DNA from: Chlamydiales bacterium
Lineage (GTDB): Bacteria > Chlamydiota > Chlamydiia > Chlamydiales > JACKPQ01
DNA: 64,000 nt
Assembly: GCA_024233435.1 (NCBI GenBank)
Contig: JACKPQ010000002.1
Location: 310,001 to 374,000, forward strand
Reading direction: 5' to 3'
A program made the position numbers and the translations under genes. How positions within the stretch are numbered: the first letter of the stretch is position 1; every line of letters begins with the position of its first letter. The notes beneath the pieces were generated by a model. The model did no database searches and was not told the DNA's origin. It saw nothing but the letters and a program-made list of their open reading frames with translations. This document shows positions 26,801-33,365 of the stretch, in pieces.

Positions 26801-27455
26801 GGAAAAAATTAAGGACAAGGCGACCATTAATAATGGTACTTTAGCTTTGTATGGTCACGTGAAGACGGATTATATATTTGTCGATGGTGCGATTCTTGGA
26901 GCATACAATAACTATTGTGAAACACGGAAAGTGCAGTTTTCATCTATTGACCGTACAGTCAAAGGGAACCCACAAGGAGGTCAAATACTCACAAGCTTAA
27001 GCATTGGCAGCTCATTTTCACATCACAATCTAAATATCAGCCCTTTTTTATCAGGAAAATTTATGTATTTAGGGATGGGAAGCTTTAAGGAAAGTGGCGG
27101 TCAAAGTCTTGATCTAGAAGTAAGAAGCAGTGGGTACTCGCTTTTCCGTGGAGAGCTGGGCTTTAATTTTAATCATTGTTATAATTTCCCCAATTTTATT
27201 ATGGCGGCTGACTTAGATTTAGCATATATTCGAGAACAGCGATTTATAGGAACAAATTTCGACTCAAAGTTTGTTGACTATCCCTACTTTACCGTAAAGG
27301 GAATGAATCCTTCGCGTAGTGCTTTTTCTCCCGATTTCAATCTCTCAATTTTGTCATGTGAGCGGAGAAAAAGTTTGATGGTTGGCTATCATGCTGAAAT
27401 CGGTGGGCGCTACTTCGAACAAAATCTCTATCTTGAGGGAAGTTTTCAGTTCTAA
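23859..27455 (+). CDS. Classical (type Va) autotransporter with PATR repeats
   Basis: 1198 aa. Signal peptide MIERAILFIVVVASLSNKVWAQ. The passenger (about 25-890) contains autotransporter-associated beta-strand repeats of the type KTGTGTLVFSG, KSGTGTLTFTG and TVVTAGTLNL, predicting a right-handed beta-helix on the cell surface. The C-terminal 270 residues form an autotransporter beta-barrel (GHALIGIDRYVNDSALIG, GGYTYSDVNW, repeated GHVKTDYIFVDG) ending in Phe. It resembles general autotransporters more than Chlamydia Pmp proteins: the GGAI and FxxN repeats are not evident. AGGAGG precedes the ATG. Likely adhesin or surface antigen. Confidence 0.9.
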   Translation: MIERAILFIVVVASLSNKVWAQTWNAGSGAWNVPANWTPAVIPNGAIDVTFPENSPGATSTVTIPGAYSIRNMTFTSTTQAYILSGGTLSATPLALGGISVSVGSPAHVLDTNFSFITTNPFTIDQDSTNDLTISGSIAGSVGISKTGTGTLVFSGATPSVNSGLFTINAGQVTLDKTAGVQAVGGNITVNAGILFWNQSEQMADTSTLSISNASTVIDLNGNTETVGALTVAATGAYALNGTLNLAGAGTVLSVATFSPTLTGQINLISGAGGNVSKTGAGTLGLQNVAVQNGAHGFAVTTGTIDISGKISGNGGIVKSGTGTLTFTGTEVNDYDGDTVVTAGTLNLNHTAGVAITNDCFISGGVLLLGSGNQIADTANVTVTSGSFNMNSMPETINSLILDGGTLINNGAGLTLNSTGTALSLRNSSIPGQINLTGATGGNVIFTDTGGNTGTLANVDLGSANRIFTVEDVPAAADLNITGVVSGAGGLTKMGFGLLQYSSNNSNSYTGLTTVSEGTLLLIKTAPFVAVQGDMLINGGTLRLGRTNQIADTSNVKIESGTFDLNNFNETVGSLNYLGGSLIQGSAVLSLSGTGTALTMRDTVVNGTVSLTGASGGGVVFDSSNGGMAFINNILLGNVSRTFTVGGGNDSNVKMAILNSSGTGGALIKDGPGILELIGLNTYTIDSARVVNGTLAVQGSLNAPALIVEPEGVVKGCGTIMAAGTINGTLKPGNSIGTINLVGDQVFGSTFVLENEINQTETDLVNITGMLTIDPGAAVSVIPLISNFTVPTTYTIIQTTAGVSGTFSSVNNPSLFYSSSLIYNPLTVQLTLDSIGFSQIVTAGNAGVVANYLDSLNIQPGSDLAAVFNALRQLTTQEALENALFQLQPSPLKGLALSQENNAFQIESYILERTRPKCCVDNQRANLWVLFAGDQYNQNSIQEEKPFQTASGHALIGIDRYVNDSALIGIAGGYTYSDVNWEKIKDKATINNGTLALYGHVKTDYIFVDGAILGAYNNYCETRKVQFSSIDRTVKGNPQGGQILTSLSIGSSFSHHNLNISPFLSGKFMYLGMGSFKESGGQSLDLEVRSSGYSLFRGELGFNFNHCYNFPNFIMAADLDLAYIREQRFIGTNFDSKFVDYPYFTVKGMNPSRSAFSPDFNLSILSCERRKSLMVGYHAEIGGRYFEQNLYLEGSFQF

Positions 27456-27477
27456 CCAAAGTTCTGGGTTTATATCA

Positions 27478-28716
27478 CTAACCTTTAGGCCATAAGGGTG
27501 TTTCTTGCAAACGTTTGATGATGAGCTTTGGATCGAACAGCTGCTCGTTGACTGAGAGCTTTTCTCCCTCTTGTAGGAGGAGGCCCATCTCTTTACCTGG
27601 TTTTATACCAACCTCTTCAAGGTCTTGAGCTTTTAGAATGGGTTTGCGCGAACGAATCCTCTCAATGCACTCTTTCAATCGCTTCTGACGCTTTTGGTGG
27701 ATGTCTACAAAAGTTGCTTGGCTTTCAGGATCAAGCTTAAGCGCAGCAAGTTGAAAAGAAATAGAAAAATTGGGTTCAGCGTAGGTCTTTGACCATTCAT
27801 AATCATCGAGTTGAGTGTCAATGTAAAGCTGCTTTACATGAGCGTGGTAAGCCTCGACAAAGGCTTTAACTGAGTTGGAAACTTTGAAGTGATCACAAAG
27901 CTTTAGCTTTTCTTCTAGTGAGCTGTTTGGAAATAACTCGAGTAGGCCCGCAATCATTGGCGCATCGATGGGGAAATGGGGGATGTGCTGGAGTCGCTGG
28001 TGGATTGTTTCAATATCCGTGTTCCCAAGTTCTGGAAGAATGACTTGCAGGAGCCCAAGGCGGTGCATGGTAATCAGAGCGATCTCAAAGTTTGGATAGC
28101 GAGCCATTTTTTCAAGCTCCTGCCACAGGCGCTCAACAGCGACGGCATTTAGAAGCTCAGGGGAATGATCTATAATGGCTTGCAGTGTTGCGCTTTCAAT
28201 CACAAAGTGAAAACGCGCAGCATAGCGTACGGCGCGCACCATCCGCAGGCGGTCCTCGGCAAAACGATCATGGGGGTTGCCGATTGCACGTATGACGCCT
28301 TCGATGATATCACGTTTCCCATCGACGTAATCATATAGCACATCTGCGAATGGGTCGTAGAACATGCCATTGATGGTGAAATCGCGTCTTTGAGCATCCT
28401 CTTCAGGGCATGCTGGATCGATTCCAACGGGGCGGCGGCCATCGATATAGGCGCGATCGCTTCGGAAGGTCGCCACTTCGAAGGCATGCTCTTGAATCAC
28501 CACAATCACAACGCCAAAATTGACGCCAACCGGGATGGTTTTTTCAAAGAGCTTTGCGACCTCATCAGGCTTGGCAGTCGTTGCGATGTCAATATCATCG
28601 GAGGGGATTTTCATGAGATGGTCCCTCACCCAGCCACCAGCAAAGTAGGCTGTGTGGCCCGCATCGACAAGTTTTTTTACAACGGCTTTAGCCGCCTCTA
28701 AATGAGCCTTTGACAT
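27478..28716 (-). CDS. pcnB: CCA-adding tRNA nucleotidyltransferase / poly(A) polymerase family
   Basis: 412 aa class II nucleotidyltransferase. The palm is visible as AGGWVRDHLM, catalytic DDIDIAT (DxD), VNFGVVIVV and EVATFRSD, then the RRDFTINGM motif and the RNA-binding ERLWQELEKM region. tRNA genes here, such as tRNA-Arg at 14238, do not encode CCA, so a CCA-adding enzyme is required; whether this copy is that enzyme or a poly(A) polymerase cannot be settled by eye. It is convergent with the autotransporter gene with 22 bp between stops. Confidence 0.85.
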   Translation of the reverse strand: MSKAHLEAAKAVVKKLVDAGHTAYFAGGWVRDHLMKIPSDDIDIATTAKPDEVAKLFEKTIPVGVNFGVVIVVIQEHAFEVATFRSDRAYIDGRRPVGIDPACPEEDAQRRDFTINGMFYDPFADVLYDYVDGKRDIIEGVIRAIGNPHDRFAEDRLRMVRAVRYAARFHFVIESATLQAIIDHSPELLNAVAVERLWQELEKMARYPNFEIALITMHRLGLLQVILPELGNTDIETIHQRLQHIPHFPIDAPMIAGLLELFPNSSLEEKLKLCDHFKVSNSVKAFVEAYHAHVKQLYIDTQLDDYEWSKTYAEPNFSISFQLAALKLDPESQATFVDIHQKRQKRLKECIERIRSRKPILKAQDLEEVGIKPGKEMGLLLQEGEKLSVNEQLFDPKLIIKRLQETPLWPKG

Positions 28717-28794
28717 GATTCCCCCAGTATACAGCTGAAGGTATCCCCAAGTAAATTTAAAAAAAGCTAACTCGGAGAGTTTAAAACCTGTCGA

Positions 28795-29073
28795 TTAGCC
28801 TTTTTTTCTAGTCTTGGTTTTTTTCTTCTCGCTAACGAGTGCATTGTAAACGAATGCAATGGCAAGGCCAAAAATCGCGCCGTCAAAAAATCCCCAAATA
28901 CCTCCGATGATCCCACCTAGAAATGTAGGTTCATAGCCGATGTAGATAGAAGACATGACTCTGACGTAAAGCTCGCCCCAGCCTAGAGCTGCACACCAGC
29001 CTGCTAATAAAGACGCAGCGCCCCAAACGATGCCTAGCGCCAAACAAAACTTCCACAAATTAAACTTATTCAT
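28795..29073 (-). CDS. Small membrane protein of the 'bacteriophage holin' type
   Basis: 92 aa with two transmembrane segments: LGIVWGAASLLAGWCAALGW and GGIWGFFDGAIFGLAIAFVY; the C-terminus is a run of Lys, Arg and Thr. This pattern, with the GYEPTFLGGIIGGIWGFFDG centre, matches a small family usually labelled bacteriophage holin that is widespread in bacteria without phage context. No lysin or other phage gene lies nearby, so a lytic role is not supported. It is probably an inner-membrane protein of unknown function. Confidence 0.65.
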   Translation of the reverse strand: MNKFNLWKFCLALGIVWGAASLLAGWCAALGWGELYVRVMSSIYIGYEPTFLGGIIGGIWGFFDGAIFGLAIAFVYNALVSEKKKTKTRKKG

Positions 29074-29144
29074 TTTAAATCCTTAATTTTGCTCTCAATT
29101 TACAAATAAACTATTTTGATAATTAATTCAAATTTATGTGAAAT

Positions 29145-29176
29145 TATACCGAATGGGCCTCAACAATTGGTATGCC
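29145..29176 (+). repeat. Single copy of the dispersed TATACCGAA-type repeat
   Basis: TATACCGAATGGGCCT followed by CAACAATTGGTATGCC. It shares CGAA, TCAA and AATTGGTAT in the same order with 19716-19738, and its ends (ATACC and GGTAT) are inverse to each other. It lies in the promoter region of the exported paralogue pair. Confidence 0.4.
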
Positions 29177-29234
29177 TTGACGAAAAAAATATATACACGT
29201 ACCGTTATCAAAACTTTGAGATTCGGAGGCCAGA

Positions 29235-29708
29235 GTGAAGAAAGTTTTGCTGTCTATTGTATGTCTATTCGCATCCGTAGGTTTTTCTGTGGAGTATAAG
29301 GACCTGCCATTTACAAATCAGGATCGAGACAATATTCATAAGCTTGTAAAAACTTTAGCAACAAAAGAGTGGTACTCTCTTTTAAGACGAAAAAGTGAAA
29401 TGGAAAATCTTGGAGAAAAGATTAAAAAATCCGTTCATCCGTTGCCTTTTATGGCGTGTATTCTTAAAGATTATGAACGCAAACAGTATCTCTATGAGAT
29501 TCGCGAGTATACTTTCATGACAAGACCTGTAAAATGGACGCCTTTCAAAGAAGGTCTATTTAACCGGTTAGAGCATATGCATGCACATAATAGACTCATT
29601 TCGTGCATTCCAGGCTTTGCGAAAGACCTGGGCGTCCATCCCGATCCCCTTATTCAGTACGCACAGGCTCAAAACTGGAATAAATTCTTAGAATATATTA
29701 TGCCTTGA
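29235..29708 (+). CDS. Exported hypothetical protein, paralogue A
   Basis: 157 aa beginning with GTG, supported by GGAGG 9 nt upstream. Signal peptide KKVLLSIVCLFASVGFS. The mature part is alpha-helical and basic. It aligns with the next gene over most of its length: QDRDNIHKLVKTLA with GDRQKIEHMIKPLA, LFNRLEHMHAHNRLISCIPGF with YADRLEHEHSIGALLPVIDDF, and AKDLGVHPDPL with AKELGADPSLL. Function unknown; probably periplasmic or secreted. It forms a two-gene operon with 3 bp between the genes. Confidence 0.7.
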   Translation: MKKVLLSIVCLFASVGFSVEYKDLPFTNQDRDNIHKLVKTLATKEWYSLLRRKSEMENLGEKIKKSVHPLPFMACILKDYERKQYLYEIREYTFMTRPVKWTPFKEGLFNRLEHMHAHNRLISCIPGFAKDLGVHPDPLIQYAQAQNWNKFLEYIMP

Positions 29709-29711
29709 GAT

Positions 29712-30152
29712 ATGAAGAACTGCTTTTTATTCGTGATAGTATCGGCTCTTTGCATAAAAGCGCATGCAGTAGAGAGGCTTGTTGAGGGTGATCGCCAAAA
29801 AATCGAGCATATGATTAAGCCGCTTGCTTCGTGGTCTCTTATTCGGCTTGGAATCAATCGCAAAGAAATTGAAAGGCGGGGTGAGGCTACATCGGGAATT
29901 CCGGTCATGCAGGCTCTTAGCTATTTATTTTCTGTCGACGGGTGTCGTGCTGACATGGAAGTGGTAAGAAAAAGCTCTTTAAAATGGAATAGTTTGGCTA
30001 AAGGCTATGCAGATCGCTTGGAGCATGAACACTCAATCGGTGCACTATTGCCAGTGATTGATGACTTTGCAAAAGAGCTTGGTGCCGACCCAAGTCTTTT
30101 GCGCTCATTAGTTGAAAAGGGCGATTTTGTCGGGTTGTTTAACGCTCTTTAA
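29712..30152 (+). CDS. Exported hypothetical protein, paralogue B
   Basis: 146 aa with signal peptide MKNCFLFVIVSALCIKAHA. It is a diverged tandem duplicate of the preceding gene, sharing the helical framework and the (Y/F)xxRLEHxH motif near residue 105. Its last 45 bp overlap the 3' end of the convergent glycosyltransferase gene. No family is recognised. Confidence 0.7.
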   Translation: MKNCFLFVIVSALCIKAHAVERLVEGDRQKIEHMIKPLASWSLIRLGINRKEIERRGEATSGIPVMQALSYLFSVDGCRADMEVVRKSSLKWNSLAKGYADRLEHEHSIGALLPVIDDFAKELGADPSLLRSLVEKGDFVGLFNAL

Positions 30153-31421
30153 GAAAGTCTCAGGTGTAACAATTAATGCGTTTTTCTTAGCTTGCAGATA
30201 ACGCGCGTTCCCTTTTTCCCAAGCGGGTATTCCTTTTAGCAACTGCTCAAGAGACGTTGCGGCATTTGCTTTGGTTTCAGAGTGGATCATGATCTGCCCT
30301 TCCATCAGCGCAAGCAATTCCATTGAGGTAATTCCACCAGATCGAGTGATGGAGGCATCTGCGCGCGCAAAAAGTGGAGCAATCACAGCATCATCTTGGT
30401 ATGTTAATGGAACAATGGATAGGTTTTTTGGAAACTCCGGCAGACTGATAATGGATTGACATAGGCGCCCAAGAAGGCTGCTTGCTAGGTTGTGCTGCTT
30501 GCGGCAGAAGACAAATAAAACATCATGCAGATCATTGGGGTGATTTTGTTTAAATCGGATGTATTCTTGGACATAATTGAGGGTTGCTTTTTCAGCTGGA
30601 CGTGAGCCTAACATAAGCAATGCAAGGTGGGCATGTGCAGGGATTGTGATGTCAAGGTATGGTGGGCAGTAGTCACACTCAATGGTGCCTTTGCTCAGAA
30701 CGGGCTTAATGCATTCCCAGGTTTCGGTTGTTGGAATACGAGCAGCAATGGAGAGTTCTTTGTGTTTTGGCAGTGGCTCATCGAAGCTTTTAAAGGTTGG
30801 GCGTAGCGGGAAATCTGCATAGATAATATTTGCAAGTGGTAAGTTGGTATGATTTTTCCAAAAAAGCTCCTCACTAGCATGCGATTCTAGTAGGGGCTCT
30901 GTTGTATATAAATGGATGAGTGAGCGTTCTTTTTCGCTTAAGTTTTTTATTGGTTTAAAGTAGTGCGTGGCTTTATCGGTTGGGAGATCAACGAGCACTT
31001 TTTCATACCGAATTTGTCGGTTTTGGATCGCTTGAGCAAGCCGCACTGCTTTGATGATCGCTGATGTGCAAAGGGGTTGTGTGTCAATGATGTAATCGAT
31101 ATGCTCTTTTAAGATAAGAAAAAAGAGGCGAATGAAAACTGGAACGCGAAAAAGGACATCGAATTTTGATTGCCACCACACGAGTATTTTTTGAATGCTA
31201 ACTTTGCCTTTTGCTTGAGCAAAATTCCAAAACCCAGCAAATAAGCTTCCAGGGTGTTTACCAATCCAGTCAAGCAAGAGATCGCGCTGAATCACTGCGA
31301 TATGGGGCTGGTGTGTGTGCAGTTCATGGGCTTTAGCAGCAGTTGCTTGTAAATGGCCTCCGCCCCCTGAACATGTGATTAACAGACACTTCTTGTATGG
31401 GAGCTTTTCTGCCACAGGCAC
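30108..31421 (-). CDS. MGDG-synthase-like glycosyltransferase
   Basis: 437 aa. The N-terminal motif LLITCSGGGGHLQATAAKAHEL is the glycine-rich loop of the MGDG-synthase / MurG-like GT-B fold, and the C-terminal nucleotide-sugar region has FARADASITRSGGITSMELLAL. It is expected to transfer a sugar to a lipid acceptor at the membrane; donor and acceptor are unknown. Two central hydrophobic stretches (VPVFIRLFFLIL) may be membrane-attaching helices. Its start abuts the stop of rho, so it is probably the last gene of the sppA-polA-coaE-rho cluster. Confidence 0.72.
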   Translation of the reverse strand: MPVAEKLPYKKCLLITCSGGGGHLQATAAKAHELHTHQPHIAVIQRDLLLDWIGKHPGSLFAGFWNFAQAKGKVSIQKILVWWQSKFDVLFRVPVFIRLFFLILKEHIDYIIDTQPLCTSAIIKAVRLAQAIQNRQIRYEKVLVDLPTDKATHYFKPIKNLSEKERSLIHLYTTEPLLESHASEELFWKNHTNLPLANIIYADFPLRPTFKSFDEPLPKHKELSIAARIPTTETWECIKPVLSKGTIECDYCPPYLDITIPAHAHLALLMLGSRPAEKATLNYVQEYIRFKQNHPNDLHDVLFVFCRKQHNLASSLLGRLCQSIISLPEFPKNLSIVPLTYQDDAVIAPLFARADASITRSGGITSMELLALMEGQIMIHSETKANAATSLEQLLKGIPAWEKGNARYLQAKKNALIVTPETFLKSVKQPDKIALFN

Positions 31422-32830
31422 TATTCCTTAATGCTGATCAAGAATTCCGTGTTGTTATTCGTTTTGGTTAATCGGCCAAGAACGAGTTTAGCTGCATCAA
31501 CTTCTGGTAGGTCAGCAACGCTACGCCGCATGATGTAGACTTTTTCGAGCTCTTCTGGGTGTAACAGTAGCTCTTCTTTCCTTGTACCACTTTTCGTAAT
31601 ATCGATGGTGGGAAAAATACGTCTTTCTGCTAAGCGGCGAGAAAGCACAAGTTCCATATTGCCCGTTCCTTTAAACTCTTCAAAAATCACCTCATCCATG
31701 CGTGAGCCAGTGTCCACTAGAGCGGTTGCAATGATTGTGAAAGAGCCTCCTTGCTCCACATTACGGGCGGCTCCAAAAAAGTGCTTAGGTTTGTGTAGGG
31801 AATTCGCATCAACACCACCTGTCAGGATTTTTCCAGAGTGAGGCTGGACGGTATTGTACGCTCTTGCTAATCGGGTAATGTTATCGAGCAAAATAACAAC
31901 ATCATGCCCATACTCAACCAGACGTTTTGCTTTTTCAAGCGCCATTTCAGCAACTTGCACGTGACGCTCTGGTGGTTCATCAAATGTTGATGAGACCACT
32001 TCGCCTTTTACAGAGCGTTGCATATCAGTAACTTCCTCTGGGCGCTCATCAATTAGAAGCACGATCAGGAAAATTTCTGGATGGTTAACGGCAATTGAGT
32101 TTGCAATATCTTGTAGTAAAACGGTTTTTCCTGATTTTGGTGGGGCTACGATGAGTCCACGCTGCCCTTTTCCAATAGGGGCAACAAGATCAATCACACG
32201 TGTTGTGTATTTTTCCTTGGAGGTCTCCATTCTGATGCGCTCATCTGGATAAAGGGGAGTTAGGTTAGAAAAGTGAATGCGGTCCTTTGCTTTTTCAGGA
32301 CTTTCTCCATTGACAAGATCAACTCTTGAAAGCGCGAAATATTTTTCTTTTTCTTTTGGTGTGCGAATGGGACCGTAGACGGTATCTCCTTTTTTCAAAC
32401 CAAAGCGTCGTATTTGTTGCGGAGAGACGTAGATATCTTCTGCAGATGAGATGTAGTTGTAGTTAGGTGAGCGCAAAAAACCAAAGCCGTCAGGCAGAAT
32501 TTCCATGACGCCTTCACCAGCTAGAACTTCATTAGGCATTGCGGATTTAGCTTTGACGACGGCAAACACCATCTGAGATTTTGTTAAGGAGGCAAGGTCT
32601 GTCAATCCAATTTTTTGAGCAACTTTTCGAAGTTCATCAACTTTCATGCGTTGCAGATCTGCAATTTTAGTGACATTTACAGGGCCTGTTGGAACGGCTT
32701 CTTCTTCTTGTTCTTGCTCTTTAGGCGGGTGATTAGGTGCGTTATGTTGTCTGCGGTGGATGGGTTTAGTAGGAGGGGGTGGGAGGATTTTATTTTTGGG
32801 CGCTTTATTTTCATTTTGTGTTTCAGACAT
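31421..32830 (-). CDS. rho: Transcription termination factor Rho
   Basis: 469 aa. A Pro/Glu-rich leader of about 45 residues precedes the Rho N-terminal helical domain (MKVDELRKVAQKIGL), the RNA-binding OB fold (GVMEILPDGFGFLRSPNYNY), and the hexameric helicase core with Walker A APPKSGKTVLL, Walker B VVILLDNITRLARAYN, and the Q/R loop residues. It terminates transcription of untranslated RNA. Its start overlaps the end of coaE by 8 bp. Confidence 0.97.
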   Translation of the reverse strand: MSETQNENKAPKNKILPPPPTKPIHRRQHNAPNHPPKEQEQEEEAVPTGPVNVTKIADLQRMKVDELRKVAQKIGLTDLASLTKSQMVFAVVKAKSAMPNEVLAGEGVMEILPDGFGFLRSPNYNYISSAEDIYVSPQQIRRFGLKKGDTVYGPIRTPKEKEKYFALSRVDLVNGESPEKAKDRIHFSNLTPLYPDERIRMETSKEKYTTRVIDLVAPIGKGQRGLIVAPPKSGKTVLLQDIANSIAVNHPEIFLIVLLIDERPEEVTDMQRSVKGEVVSSTFDEPPERHVQVAEMALEKAKRLVEYGHDVVILLDNITRLARAYNTVQPHSGKILTGGVDANSLHKPKHFFGAARNVEQGGSFTIIATALVDTGSRMDEVIFEEFKGTGNMELVLSRRLAERRIFPTIDITKSGTRKEELLLHPEELEKVYIMRRSVADLPEVDAAKLVLGRLTKTNNNTEFLISIKE

Positions 32831-33365
32831 GTCGACTTATTTCCTTGTACAATTGCTTTGCTTTTGTTTTAAGCTGCTTAAGACTGCCATTGTTTTCAAT
32901 GACGATGTCGCTTTTTTCAGCTTTGATGGTTTGTGGGAACTGATTGGCCATCCGCTTTGCATATTCGGGATGGGCTTTAGATAGGTTTCTGGTGACGCAA
33001 ACTGTGAGGTCAAACCACTGATCCCAACCTGTTTCGAAAAGCAGAGGAATTTCAGCGACAAAAAGATTTGAGTGCACGCTTGCTTGTTTAATGTTTTCAA
33101 TAATATGTGGGTGTAATATTTGTTCTAGAGCTTTGAGTTTTTTTGGGTTGTTAAAAACTATTTCTGCCACTTTACGGCGATCGATTCGATCACCTGTGAC
33201 TATCTCGGGGCCGAGCAACTTAATGACTGCTTCCCGATCTTGTCCTTCTAAGAGCTTATGGCCTATGCTGTCCGCATCTACAACGTCAGCGCCAAGCTCC
33301 TTTAAGACCTGACAAAGGGTGCTTTTTCCAGATCCAAAGGCCCCTGTCACTGCAATCTTTTTCAA
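32823..33365 (-). CDS. coaE: Dephospho-CoA kinase
   Basis: About 180 aa. P-loop AVTGAFGSGKSTL at the N-terminus, DADSIGHKLL (substrate Asp), and the LID-region Arg motif RMANQFPQ. It performs the last step of CoA synthesis. The start is best placed at a TTG (33363-33365) that overlaps the polA stop TGA: the ribosome site GGGGAG lies 10 nt upstream and the protein then begins MKKIAVTG, as in most CoaE proteins. A longer frame to 33383 would add six unlikely residues. Confidence 0.92.
   Translation of the reverse strand: MKKIAVTGAFGSGKSTLCQVLKELGADVVDADSIGHKLLEGQDREAVIKLLGPEIVTGDRIDRRKVAEIVFNNPKKLKALEQILHPHIIENIKQASVHSNLFVAEIPLLFETGWDQWFDLTVCVTRNLSKAHPEYAKRMANQFPQTIKAEKSDIVIENNGSLKQLKTKAKQLYKEISRHV

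Noticed and set aside
28795..29073. Prophage remnant, because of the holin-like protein
   Set aside because: No other phage gene, attachment site or composition change is present; this family is common outside phages.
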